From Shewanella putrefaciens (GTDB lineage: Bacteria > Pseudomonadota > Gammaproteobacteria > Enterobacterales > Shewanellaceae): 64,000 nucleotides of DNA. Below the pieces are notes generated by a model. It did no database searches and was not told the DNA's origin. It saw nothing but the letters and a program-made list of their open reading frames with translations. Position numbers and translations under genes: made by a program. The stretch lies in the NCBI RefSeq assembly GCF_016406305.1, contig NZ_CP066369.1, forward strand, positions 4,234,501-4,298,500. Direction: 5' to 3'. The first letter of the stretch is position 1. Every line of letters starts with the position of its first letter. Of this stretch, positions 34,444 through 43,724 are shown in pieces.

Positions 34444-36564
34444 ATGATTAGATGGCAAAACTTGCTCGATAAACTCAGTACTGATGATCCCGTATTGCAA
34501 GAAAGGCTATCTTTTTGGCGCACACATCCCCATCAAGAGCCTCTAGCCCTTATTCAAGGCTTTAGTTTTATTAGCGCCAATCGCGCGACACTCACGTATT
34601 TTGGCACCGAGTATGATGCCTTTGTGAACGCAACTCCCTATGATTTTTCACCTAGGATCCAATCATCTGGCCGTAACAGCGTTGAATCGGCAAGGGAAAT
34701 GATCCTCGAAGCCATTGCAGGCAATCATGTGGAATTTAACTGGCTGCACCTGAATCAACAGGGTAATGAGCTGCCAACGAGGATCAATCTGTATCGCTGC
34801 TACCTGCAACAACAACCCGTGATCCTCGTTGAGTTACAGGCACTTAATCGCCGAAATCAAATTCGGGAATCCATCTCCGATGGTTTTGCCCATATTCCCA
34901 AAGAAATTCTATCGACCACATTAGAAGAAAGTGCGGAAGCGGTTTATATCACTGATGCGGACAATAAGGTTCTCGCCGTAAATAAAGCCATGTGCCGTAT
35001 CTGCGGTTATAGCGCGGAACAACTGATTAATAAAACACCGGATTTTTTAGAGGCACGTAGCCTAAATGTAGGGGAAGAAACCGAGTGCCAAATCGCCTTA
35101 AAACAGAGGGGATCATGGCAAGGTGAAACCTTAAAAAGACGTTCCGATGGGAGCGCTTTCCCGGCATGGCAGAGCAGCCGAAAAATAGTGACGGATGATG
35201 GAGCACGGTTCCACGTTAATATTTTTAGTGATATCAGCACTAAAAAGCTATTGGAGACCCAACTCACCACCCGTGCCATGTATGACACTTTGACTGGGCT
35301 ACCGAATCGGTTTCATCTGAAACAGATCCTCAATGGCGCCCTTGAAAATCTCAAGAAAGATCCCCTCTCCTTAGGGGCGTTGATGTTTTTAGACCTTAAT
35401 GGTTTTAAGAATATCAATGACAGCTTTGGCCATTCTATGGGGGATAGGGTGCTACAGTTAGTGGCAGCTAGGCTCGAGGCGGGTTGCATTGACAAGGCCG
35501 ATATCGCTCGCATGGGTGGCGACGAGTTCACCTTAGTGCTGCAGGATTGCAGTTGTAAGGATGAAATCCAACTGTTTGCAGAGCAAATTTTGAGTTTATT
35601 TGACAGCCCCTTCGAAATTGAAGGCCAAAAGTTTTTCCTTGGTACTAGCATAGGGATTGCGCTGTTTCCGACCCACAGTGACCAAGCGGGACAACTGATC
35701 AGCCTCGCCGATACGGCCATGTACTGCGCCAAAAAGAGCCAGCCACACTTAGTGTTTTATGATAAGGCCATGAGCCAAGCTGCTGAGTTAAAATTAAAAC
35801 TCATCAACAACTTAAGGCACGCTCATAGCTTAAAACAATTCACACTCGCCTATCAGGCCATAGTCGATTTGCATACAAACCTACCCGTGGGGGCCGAGGC
35901 CCTGCTGCGCTGGCAAAAATCACCGACCGAACATTTTGATGCCGCAGAATTTGTACCACTGTTAGAAGAAACGGGCTTGATTGTAGGCATAGGCCAATGG
36001 GCACTCGAAGAAGCCTGCCAGCAGGCGGCGTTGTGGCGCGCCCAGTATCAGTCCGATTTTAGAATTTCAGTCAACGTCTCGCCACTGCAGTTAGAACATG
36101 TGGATTTTGTGGGCCAAGTGACCACGGCCCTAGAAATGTCGGCGTTACCCGCCAATGCACTCATCTTAGAAATCACCGAATCGGCACTGCTACGCCAACC
36201 CGAATTGGCACGGCACACCCTAAAACGCATCAAAGATTTAGGCGTCAGTATTGCCATCGATGATTTTGGAACCGGCTTATCCTCTCTCAGCCGCCTAGGG
36301 ACGTTACCTATCGATAGCGTGAAAATTGATGCCGAATTTGCACTCAGATTAAGTGATATTTCAGGGCAAAGACTCTGCCATGCCATAGTGCAACTTGCCC
36401 AAGCACTCGGCATTAATTTTGTAGCAGAAGGGATTGAAACACAAAGACAAAAAGATATTGTCACCGATATGGGACAAGGCTGCGCACAGGGCTTTTTATT
36501 CGGCTATCCCACCTCAGTGGAGCAATTCACCCAAACGTTTTTGGCTGAAAAACATATCGCCTAA
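34444..36564 (+). CDS. PAS-GGDEF-EAL c-di-GMP protein
   Basis: 706 residues, soluble. An N-terminal PAS-like region (about 1-160), a PAS domain (about 165-275, SAEAVYITDADNKVLAVNKA), GGDEF (about 280-440; signature GGDEF at 358-362) and EAL (about 450-700). The EAL residues appear complete: GAEALLRW, EITESALL, IDDFGTGLSSLSRLG, VKID, VAEGIET. Both cyclase and phosphodiesterase activities are possible; which dominates cannot be told. AGGGAG precedes ATG 34444. It stands alone. Confidence 0.93.
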   Translation: MIRWQNLLDKLSTDDPVLQERLSFWRTHPHQEPLALIQGFSFISANRATLTYFGTEYDAFVNATPYDFSPRIQSSGRNSVESAREMILEAIAGNHVEFNWLHLNQQGNELPTRINLYRCYLQQQPVILVELQALNRRNQIRESISDGFAHIPKEILSTTLEESAEAVYITDADNKVLAVNKAMCRICGYSAEQLINKTPDFLEARSLNVGEETECQIALKQRGSWQGETLKRRSDGSAFPAWQSSRKIVTDDGARFHVNIFSDISTKKLLETQLTTRAMYDTLTGLPNRFHLKQILNGALENLKKDPLSLGALMFLDLNGFKNINDSFGHSMGDRVLQLVAARLEAGCIDKADIARMGGDEFTLVLQDCSCKDEIQLFAEQILSLFDSPFEIEGQKFFLGTSIGIALFPTHSDQAGQLISLADTAMYCAKKSQPHLVFYDKAMSQAAELKLKLINNLRHAHSLKQFTLAYQAIVDLHTNLPVGAEALLRWQKSPTEHFDAAEFVPLLEETGLIVGIGQWALEEACQQAALWRAQYQSDFRISVNVSPLQLEHVDFVGQVTTALEMSALPANALILEITESALLRQPELARHTLKRIKDLGVSIAIDDFGTGLSSLSRLGTLPIDSVKIDAEFALRLSDISGQRLCHAIVQLAQALGINFVAEGIETQRQKDIVTDMGQGCAQGFLFGYPTSVEQFTQTFLAEKHIA

Positions 36565-36821
36565 CACCCTAATAAATCGACTCATACGTCAACTAATACA
36601 TAGACTAACACATAGTCTCGATAGCCTTGCCAGCACACCATAAAATATGGAATTACTCCCCTGCAAAGCAATTGGCTGGCAAAGCTATCTCATCATTTGC
36701 ACTGCAAATGAATCGCAACTATTAAACCGTGTTTTGTCCTAAGTTAGCGTGATCTGAATAAGATTTTAACTATTTTAATTCGCATGGAATGCCAAAAATG
36801 TGAGGCGTGAAAACCACTTGC

Positions 36822-37424
36822 CTATGTTGATTTTAGGTAGCGCAGTTGCACATCGGGCGGCATTGCCTTAATCCGTAAATCCACCATCAACTCAAACACC
36901 TCAATCAGGGGTCGAATGTCGAGTTCTGCATCCAAGGCACTAAGCATATAAGCACTCGCCTCTAGGGTAGATAGACTATCGCTGCGACTCGATTTGCGGA
37001 TCCGATAGCGCGACTCATAGCCCTCGGCTAAATGCACCGCCGGATATTGAGCCAACCAAGGGTTTAACTGCAATATTTTAAATGCCTTACGCCAGGTACC
37101 ATCGATTAATAACAACACACAATCGGCGGGAATCACTTGAGTTTCAACGCTCACACTCTGCGGCGAGGGGTAAACAAGGTAAATCGGCTTATCACATAGA
37201 GCCAGTTCACTTCGCAATACGGCAAAATCGTCATGTGTTTCACCAACATAAACCCGTGTATTGGGTATCACTAGGCTTAATACCCTAACGCTATTCTTTT
37301 TATGTTCCACCTCAGAGGGATGCTGCAATATCAAAAGTTGAGTCTGTGGATAGATAGGTTGCACATGGGCGCACAGGCAAGTATTGAGTGGATAACGGCA
37401 AGTGGAGCAATAGTGGCGGGTCAA
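36822..37424 (-). CDS. DTW-domain tRNA-uridine aminocarboxypropyltransferase
   Basis: 200 residues, full length for the DTW family. N-terminal zinc-binding cysteines (CSTCRYPLNTCLC) and the signature DGTWRKAFK, with later YRIRKSSRSDSLSTLEA. DTWD family members (TapT/YfiP) transfer the 3-amino-3-carboxypropyl group of SAM to tRNA uridine 47 to make acp3U. Whether this copy is YfiP or a paralogue is not resolved. The start is TTG 37424, just before the conserved CSTC; no ATG is suitable. Confidence 0.85.
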   Translation of the reverse strand: MTRHYCSTCRYPLNTCLCAHVQPIYPQTQLLILQHPSEVEHKKNSVRVLSLVIPNTRVYVGETHDDFAVLRSELALCDKPIYLVYPSPQSVSVETQVIPADCVLLLIDGTWRKAFKILQLNPWLAQYPAVHLAEGYESRYRIRKSSRSDSLSTLEASAYMLSALDAELDIRPLIEVFELMVDLRIKAMPPDVQLRYLKST

Positions 37425-37515
37425 GGCGGCTTCTCAATAAAACATTTAAGAAGCAGTATAGCAGCTTGCAATGAACTGAATAATGTTCCCTTTACCCGTT
37501 GAATCAAAAGCATTA

Positions 37516-37543
37516 TTGACATTTTGTTAACAAAGTGTATCTT
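37516..37543 (+). promoter_or_regulatory. Candidate sigma-70 promoter of porin-like gene
   Basis: TTGACA (37516-37521), 16-base spacer, TATCTT (37538-37543). The start ATG is about 100 bp downstream, leaving a substantial leader. Confidence 0.45.
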
Positions 37544-37648
37544 TCACGTTCTAGGACGCAACGACTGATATAAATAACCCATAAGAGCGATGAGCCGTTT
37601 TAATGACTATGAGGGTTAGTTTCAGTCAACATTACTAAAGGAACAGCA

Positions 37649-38482
37649 ATGCTCGTTAATCGACTTCATATCGCCCTCTTATTCGCACTTACCAGTTCAA
37701 GCGCCTTCGCCGCCACAGATAGTCCATATCAACATGATGCTGGTATCACATATTCTGCCTCAACCGACGAATTCAGTGAGGGCACATGGAATGCGGATTA
37801 TCGCTATTACTTCACCCCAGTTAGCCAAGATTCAGCGCCCTATGCACTCAGTGGTTTTTTAGCGCAATCATCTAATATCAGTGTTGGTTATAACGTTAGT
37901 GAACATTCCGATTTCTATCTCATTAATGGAGAGTATGTTTTTGATTCAAAATGGTTTATTGGGCTAAGTTATGGAATGATGGATAGTGATTATCAGGAGA
38001 CAAATAACTACGGTGCCAAACTCGGTTATTACTTTAACGCCAATTCGGCCGTTTACCTGAAATATTCTACTGATAATACTGATCTTGCCTATGGGACATA
38101 TTATAAAGGTGAAATTGACGTCGACACTGTGGGCCTTGGTATTCGTAGTTTTATTCCATTAGAATCAACAGCAGGCGTTGACCTGTACGCAGACTTAGGC
38201 TATTCGAACCGTGAGAGTTCATCAACTTTCGACTTTGGCAGCGATTACCATTATACGAGTAATGACACATCTTTGAACCTCGGCGCACGTTGGTTTATCA
38301 ACAAATCTTGGGCCGTGGGAGCAAGTCATACAATCCAAGATGAGGATGATCCCTCAACCATTTATACTTCTTATTACTGGCGTATTACTGATTTTATCTC
38401 CGCTCAGACAAGTATCTCAAAATTCATTGATTCAGATGCAGATGATGTCTTCATAGCCCTAGGCATCAACGGACGCTTCTAA
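37649..38482 (+). CDS. Outer-membrane beta-barrel protein (putative porin)
   Basis: 277 residues with signal peptide (LHIALLFALTSSSAFA). The mature part alternates hydrophobic and polar residues with many aromatic residues (WNADYRYYF, LGYYFNANSAVYLKY) and ends in ALGINGRF, the terminal-Phe signature of outer-membrane barrels. About 12-14 strands are expected. No ligand is suggested. AAAGGAA precedes ATG 37649. A hairpin overlaps the gene's 3' flank but its T run favours the opposite strand. Confidence 0.78.
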   Translation: MLVNRLHIALLFALTSSSAFAATDSPYQHDAGITYSASTDEFSEGTWNADYRYYFTPVSQDSAPYALSGFLAQSSNISVGYNVSEHSDFYLINGEYVFDSKWFIGLSYGMMDSDYQETNNYGAKLGYYFNANSAVYLKYSTDNTDLAYGTYYKGEIDVDTVGLGIRSFIPLESTAGVDLYADLGYSNRESSSTFDFGSDYHYTSNDTSLNLGARWFINKSWAVGASHTIQDEDDPSTIYTSYYWRITDFISAQTSISKFIDSDADDVFIALGINGRF

Positions 38483-38520
38483 AAAAATGCCCGTAGCTAA
38501 GGTCAAATAAGCTACGGGCA
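38481..38520 (-). terminator. Terminator (minus strand, for MFS gene)
   Basis: Stem TGCCCGTAGCT / AGCTACGGGCA with an 11-base loop (38488-38520). On the minus strand it is followed by seven T residues. The + strand gene ends at 38482, so the hairpin may also protect that transcript's 3' end. Confidence 0.75.
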
Positions 38521-38583
38521 AAGGGTGTCTACGATTAAGCAGTTAGGTGATGTACAGTTAGCCCTGTAGGATTAGCCGAACGA

Positions 38584-39792
38584 CTAATGCTCCGCGGCTA
38601 ACTGTTCTTGATGCCAGTGATCGAATCGGCTTAACGCCATCATGGAAAGCAATCCAATAGAGAAAACCCCCATCACTAACGCCACCGCATAGGGCGCAGT
38701 TAAATCCGTCTGTTGTACCAGTCCTGCGAGAATAGAAGCGCCACTCATCTGAATAAAACCTAACATGGCCGCAGCAGTGCCCGCACGCTCACCGAAAGCC
38801 GACAATGCCATGCTAGTCGCGGGGCCGAGTAAGAATGCAAAACCAATACATAACAACATCATAGGCAACATAAAGGCAAAGGCGGCAGCCATGCCAGTAC
38901 TAGGGCCAAGCAGCTGAGCGGCAATAATCAATGCCGCCGAGAGCACCAATAACCATAATGCGAGGATCGCGGTTGGGCGATTACCTAACTTACGGATCAC
39001 CACGGGCGCCGCAAAACAGGCCACAATATTGACGACAGCGTTCAGACCAAACAGGCCACTAAATGCCAGCTCAGACACCCCTAAATGGCCAATCAGCCAC
39101 ACGGGTGAGTAGGACACATAGCTTAAAATCGCCGCCATAGCTGACATACAGGCAAAGGCATAAAACAGAAAATGCGTGTTACTCAGCACTGGCTTATAGC
39201 GCCCCCAGCGATACAAAGGCCCAGTCGTCACTGTATTAGCAGGGCGAGTCTCGGGTAGGCGATAACCAACGACTAACATCATTAAAATGGCGTAAAGGGT
39301 CATAAAGACGAAGGTTGAGCGCCAGCCAAATTGCATGGCTAATAGTCCACCTAAGGTAGGGGCAAGTGCGGGGATCACGCAGATGGCACCATTTAAGTAA
39401 CTGTAAATCTTGGCGCCTTCCTTTTGAGAATAACAGTCACGCACCGCGCTAAATACCACTATCGAAGTGGAGCAGGCCGCTAGACCTTGCAGCACACGGG
39501 CAATTTGCAACCAATGAAATTCAATGGCAGCGGCGGCCAATAAGCTACTTGTACCGTAGAGTAACACCCCAAACAGGGCGACGGGACGGCGTCCGTAACG
39601 GTCCGCCAGAGGGCCAATCAGCACTTGGCCTAAACCCATAGCAAATAAAAACAATACTAGCGTTGACTGTACTTCACTGGCTGATACGGCAAATTCTGTC
39701 GCCATGGTTGGCATAGAAGGTAAGTAGATATCAATGGCTAATGGACTTAACAGCACCATAGACATCAGGATAGGTAACAGATTGCGCCGCAT
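38584..39792 (-). CDS. Bcr/CflA-type MFS multidrug efflux transporter
   Basis: 402 residues with 12 predicted helices. The N-terminus SPLAIDIYLPSMPTMATEF is typical of the Bcr/CflA group, as is the motif A loop GPLADRYGRRPV and RVLQGLAA in helix 4. It should export drugs or metabolites by proton antiport. It is divergent from a LysR regulator 112 bp away, a common arrangement in which the regulator controls the pump. Confidence 0.9.
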   Translation of the reverse strand: MRRNLLPILMSMVLLSPLAIDIYLPSMPTMATEFAVSASEVQSTLVLFLFAMGLGQVLIGPLADRYGRRPVALFGVLLYGTSSLLAAAAIEFHWLQIARVLQGLAACSTSIVVFSAVRDCYSQKEGAKIYSYLNGAICVIPALAPTLGGLLAMQFGWRSTFVFMTLYAILMMLVVGYRLPETRPANTVTTGPLYRWGRYKPVLSNTHFLFYAFACMSAMAAILSYVSYSPVWLIGHLGVSELAFSGLFGLNAVVNIVACFAAPVVIRKLGNRPTAILALWLLVLSAALIIAAQLLGPSTGMAAAFAFMLPMMLLCIGFAFLLGPATSMALSAFGERAGTAAAMLGFIQMSGASILAGLVQQTDLTAPYAVALVMGVFSIGLLSMMALSRFDHWHQEQLAAEH

Positions 39793-39904
39793 AAATATTC
39801 TCAGTTAAACAGGAAGGCTATTTCAGTGGGCGCTATTTTAAATAACTCAAGGTATGAATAGAAATGGTATAATTTCCAAAGTGAATTTCCCCTGAGGAAT
39901 ATCT

Positions 39905-40876
39905 ATGAATCTCGATAACTTAGCCAGAATCGATCTAAACTTGCTGGTCATACTGAAAGTGCTGCTCGAAGAGCAAAGCGTGACTCGCGCGGCCAGCCGC
40001 TTACATATCAGCCAGTCTGCTTTGAGTAAGAGTTTGAATCGCTTACGGGAAACCTTAGATGATCCCCTTTTCCAACGCACGGCGCACGGCTTAAAACCCA
40101 CGGCGCACGCCCTTAATCTGGGGCAAAAACTGCCTAATATTTTGCAGGATCTGTATCAATTAACCCAGCCGCCCACTTTTAACCCTGCCAGCAGCAATCG
40201 ACAGTTTTCTTTTGCTATGGTGGAAAGCGCCTATGAGACCTTAATCCCCTACTTTATTGGGCCATTACTCAGTAGTGCACCCAACATTAAGTTGGATTCC
40301 TATGTTTGGACTGAGAAATCCATGCAGGATTTACAACAAGGGCAAATTGACTTTGGTATTTCCGGCAGAGACTTACACCCGCTTGCCGATCCACGGATGG
40401 ACAAATTGCCCGAAGGCCTTGCCTGCCAGACATTATTCACCGACGAACAAGTGTGTTTAGTGCGTGAAGATCATCCGCTGATGGCCGCATTCACCTCAGC
40501 CCAATGGAACCTCCCCCTTTACCTCGATATGGCCCATGTACAAGTACGTTGTGAGGGCAGCGATTGGTGGGCCTTGGATTACTTTCTCGCCGACCTTGGC
40601 CACAGGCGCAAAATCAGCACCACAGTGCCCGACTTTTACGGCGCGGCCAGTGTGTGCGCCCACAGCGATTTGATTTTTACCTTACCCTCGAGTTTTGCAC
40701 GCCACGCCTGTCAGCTTTATCCACTCAAGCTACTGCCCTTACCCTTCGAGTTTATGCCTATGGCCTATGTGTTGTTATGGCACCAACGTAATGATGAAGA
40801 CCAAGGCCATAAGTGGATTAGAGAAACCATTTGCCAGAGTGTGTCTACACTTTTTCACCCCAGTGAAATGGCTTAA
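39905..40876 (+). CDS. LysR-family transcriptional regulator
   Basis: 323 residues. N-terminal winged HTH (LDNLARIDLNLLVILKVL, SVTRAASRLHISQSALSKSL) then the co-inducer domain. The short interval to the divergent MFS gene (39793-39904) suggests it controls the pump and itself, as is usual for LysR regulators. Its ligand is unknown. ATG 39905 follows TGAGGAA. Confidence 0.9.
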   Translation: MNLDNLARIDLNLLVILKVLLEEQSVTRAASRLHISQSALSKSLNRLRETLDDPLFQRTAHGLKPTAHALNLGQKLPNILQDLYQLTQPPTFNPASSNRQFSFAMVESAYETLIPYFIGPLLSSAPNIKLDSYVWTEKSMQDLQQGQIDFGISGRDLHPLADPRMDKLPEGLACQTLFTDEQVCLVREDHPLMAAFTSAQWNLPLYLDMAHVQVRCEGSDWWALDYFLADLGHRRKISTTVPDFYGAASVCAHSDLIFTLPSSFARHACQLYPLKLLPLPFEFMPMAYVLLWHQRNDEDQGHKWIRETICQSVSTLFHPSEMA

Positions 40877-40886
40877 ATCTAGGCTT

Positions 40887-40934
40887 AAGTGTAAGCATAA
40901 AAAAGTGTGGACATAAAAAGTGTAAGCATAAAAA
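40887..40934. repeat. Three-unit 16-bp direct repeat
   Basis: AAGTGTAAGCATAAAA, AAGTGTGGACATAAAA, AAGTGTAAGCATAAAA in tandem, immediately after the LysR stop. The last unit supplies the T run (minus strand) of the chemoreceptor gene's terminator. Confidence 0.75.
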
Positions 40935-40963
40935 AGCCCAGCAAAGCAAAGCTTTGCCGGGCT
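40929..40963 (-). terminator. Terminator of chemoreceptor gene (minus strand)
   Basis: Stem AGCCCAGCAAAGC / GCTTTGCCGGGCT (12 of 13 pairs) with a 3-base loop, followed on the minus strand by TTTTTT. Confidence 0.85.
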
Positions 40964-40980
40964 AACACGACTCAAAAATC

Positions 40981-42852
40981 CTATAGAATAAAGGTCGCCA
41001 CTTGGGCATTCAGATCATTGGCACGCTCTTTTAGCCCCCTCGCCTGGGCTAAATCCGCCATGGCAGACTCAGTGATCTCATCGGTCACATCTTTAATCGC
41101 TACGGTATTTTGCGTGATCTCCCCGGTGACCTGTGTTTGTTCTTCTGCGGCTGTGGCTATTTGGCCCGCCATATCGGAAATCACATTCACCGCTTGGGTA
41201 ATTTCTTCTAATGCCTTCGCCGCGGCGTTGGCATCTTCAACGCTGTGACCCGCTAACGCTTGGCTGCTTTCCATCAGACTGACAGCTCTGGCGGTCGTGC
41301 GTTGCAGGGTTTCAATTGTGGTATGCACTTCTTGGGTCGAATCTTGAGTACGGCGCGACAATACCCGCACCTCATCGGCCACCACCGCAAAACCACGCCC
41401 TTGCTCACCCGCACGGGCAGCTTCAATTGCGGCATTGAGAGCTAACAGGTTTGTCTGTTCGGCAATCCCTTGAATAGTCGCTAAAATGCTGGAAATAGAC
41501 TGGGCGTGACGGCTTAAATCTTCAATCACATCCGTCGCTTGAGCGACCTCATCCGCAAGGGAATTAATAGAGCTACGGGTCTTATTGACTAACTCTTTCC
41601 CCTGTAAGCTGCTCGCGGCGGATTGCTGCGCCGCCGTCGCCGTGTTTTCGGCATTGGCGGCAATTTCATTGGTGGCACTCGCCATTTCCGTTACCGCCGT
41701 AGCGACCATAGCCACTTCCTGTTGCTGGCGTTGCAACTCGGCAACCGATGTTTGTGTCGTCGCTAGGCTGCGCTCGGCATCGGCATCTAACTCGGCGGCT
41801 AAATGACGAATATGGCTGATCAGTTGATGCTGACTGCCCACAAACCGATTAAAGCTGTCGGCCAGCACACCCACCTCATCTTGGCTATCAATTTCAATGC
41901 GTTGCGTTAAATCACCGTTACCATCGGCAATACGGGCGAGGGCTTGTGATACTCGGCTCAATGGTCCGAGTAACATACCCACTAACCAGGAAATGGCTAA
42001 TACACTCAGCAACAACACCAGTGCCGAGAGCCCAAGTTGGGTGAGTAGCAGGTTAGTCAGTGGCGCTTCAAGGGTTTCCCTATCGAGCACTAGGACCAAT
42101 TCCCAATCCGTATTGGGAATATCGACACTCCAGACGAGCTTGTCGCGGCCTTCATTCTCAAAATACATAGGCAACAATGCGCCCGTCCTACGGCTCTGTT
42201 CTGGCAAGCTTCGATTGAGCTCATTATCTATTTCGCCTATAGATCTCATTGACTTAGCATGATCTTTATAAGCGATAACTGTGCCATCTTTGTGCATCAT
42301 AATGGCGTAACCGTTAGCGGGGAGCGTCATGCGATTCACGCTTTCCACTAGGCTTGCTATCGATAAATCACCACCGACAACCCCCTGCGAAGTCGCCTTA
42401 GCCATAGTGACGACTAAGATGTTATAGGCCACATCCATATAGGGCTTAGTGAGGATAAGGCTGCCTTCATTCATGGCCTGTTTGTACCAAGGGCGGGTTC
42501 GTGGATCATAACCCGTGCGATCAATGCTCGGATCCGAATCCAACATTTGCCCGGTTTGCATACCATAATAGGTCAGTTGAAAACGCCCAGAAGCCTGCGC
42601 CTGTTGTAATGCGCTCAAGCTATCGCCTTCGATTTTGTTGGCCAGCGCTTCGACTATGTCCTGACGTCCGGCTAACCAATCCTGAATACGCTGTGCCTGT
42701 TGATCCCCTAGACGCTGAACTTGCTCTAAGCTGTTTTGCAGCAATAACGCTTTTTGGCTGGAGTAGCTTTGCCATGACAACAAACCAATCACGAGTGAAA
42801 GGGCTATCACGACTGAAATCAGGATCTTTTGTTTAAGCGAGTATGAATTCAT
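40981..42852 (-). CDS. Methyl-accepting chemotaxis protein with Cache sensor domain
   Basis: 623 residues. Membrane helix 1 ([18 protein letters not shown]), periplasmic dCache-type domain with [11 protein letters not shown] (about 35-270), helix 2 ([20 protein letters not shown]), HAMP, and a long cytoplasmic signalling coiled coil with tip motif [18 protein letters not shown]. It detects a small molecule, often an amino acid or organic acid, and signals to CheA. ATG 42852 is chosen over a TTG seven codons upstream because of the normal N-region. Confidence 0.92.
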   Translation of the reverse strand: MNSYSLKQKILISVVIALSLVIGLLSWQSYSSQKALLLQNSLEQVQRLGDQQAQRIQDWLAGRQDIVEALANKIEGDSLSALQQAQASGRFQLTYYGMQTGQMLDSDPSIDRTGYDPRTRPWYKQAMNEGSLILTKPYMDVAYNILVVTMAKATSQGVVGGDLSIASLVESVNRMTLPANGYAIMMHKDGTVIAYKDHAKSMRSIGEIDNELNRSLPEQSRRTGALLPMYFENEGRDKLVWSVDIPNTDWELVLVLDRETLEAPLTNLLLTQLGLSALVLLLSVLAISWLVGMLLGPLSRVSQALARIADGNGDLTQRIEIDSQDEVGVLADSFNRFVGSQHQLISHIRHLAAELDADAERSLATTQTSVAELQRQQQEVAMVATAVTEMASATNEIAANAENTATAAQQSAASSLQGKELVNKTRSSINSLADEVAQATDVIEDLSRHAQSISSILATIQGIAEQTNLLALNAAIEAARAGEQGRGFAVVADEVRVLSRRTQDSTQEVHTTIETLQRTTARAVSLMESSQALAGHSVEDANAAAKALEEITQAVNVISDMAGQIATAAEEQTQVTGEITQNTVAIKDVTDEITESAMADLAQARGLKERANDLNAQVATFIL

Positions 42853-43327
42853 ATGGGCGTCTATTGTTAACAAAGCACAAAATCAAGGATGGTGGTATAG
42901 ATTGCTGAGCCTCGGCAGTTAATGGTAATAAACTTACATTACTAACGAAAACCCATCAAAAAATTGGTCAAATTTTCGCACATTTTATATAACAAACAAA
43001 GCAATGCCGATAACCAAGATAATAAATAATTACACAAAAACAGAATATTAACTTACAAACTCGCAAGATAAACACAGAGATCACCTTAAATTTACATTCA
43101 TACTGCTATCACAACAAAAAGTCTCGATTGATGTAAAAGAACGTAAATTAACCAATATTAACGTGACCGAATCCGTTTATTTATTGCACACTGATTTTCC
43201 ATTGCTTGGGTCGTGTTGACGTTTCACGCTGATACTAGCGCCGCTTGACGGACACTTATAGAGCGACATTCAACATACAGTCGCTGTCGTAGCTGAAACA
43301 TCAAACCGCCCTTAATAAGGAGTTCTT
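42853..43327. other. AT-rich intergenic region between divergent genes
   Basis: About 475 bp without a gene between the chemoreceptor (minus) and a small membrane protein (plus). It must contain both promoters. I saw no clear operator, repeat or sigma-54 site. Confidence 0.5.
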
Positions 43328-43660
43328 ATGATTTATCAACAGTTCCAACAGAGCCCACTGCAAACCCGAATTTCTGGCCCACGGGCCTGGTTAGCCATGG
43401 CTGTCAGTGTCAGCCTTATTTGCTTATCACTGTTTTTATTGCCATTTGTACTGTTATTTGGGGCTATTACCCTAGGCTGTATAGTGTTGTTTAGCCGCAT
43501 TTATGTGGCGCGCCACTTAGCCCAATTGAATCGAGCAGCCCAAGCAAGGGCAGCCCAAACGGCAGGAACACAACATGATGATTCGATACAGTTAGTGCGT
43601 GAACCCCATGCCGCGCATTATCGGGGTCGCACTTTTGAGCATCAAGAGGATGAGCGTTAA
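43328..43660 (+). CDS. Small hypothetical membrane protein
   Basis: 110 residues. Two hydrophobic helices close together (AWLAMAVSVSLICLSLFLLP and FVLLFGAITLGCIVLF), then a charged cytoplasmic tail with Ala/Gln runs. No family recognised. AAGGAG lies 7 bases before ATG 43328. A heptanucleotide repeat follows the stop codon. Confidence 0.75.
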   Translation: MIYQQFQQSPLQTRISGPRAWLAMAVSVSLICLSLFLLPFVLLFGAITLGCIVLFSRIYVARHLAQLNRAAQARAAQTAGTQHDDSIQLVREPHAAHYRGRTFEHQEDER

Positions 43661-43666
43661 GCGCTA

Positions 43667-43722
43667 GTGCTAAGTGCTAAGTGCTAAGTGCTAAGTGCTA
43701 AGTGCTAAGTGCTAAGTGCTAG
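43667..43722. repeat. Heptanucleotide microsatellite (GTGCTAA)x8
   Basis: Seven perfect GTGCTAA units plus one GTGCTAG. It fills almost the entire gap between two convergent genes (stops at 43660 and 43725). It is outside both reading frames. Such tracts change length by slippage; the repeat is short and direct, without spacers, so it is not CRISPR. Confidence 0.92.
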
Positions 43723-43724
43723 CA

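Noticed and set aside
43667-43722. CRISPR-like array
   Set aside because: The units are 7 bp and directly adjacent with no spacers; it is a microsatellite.
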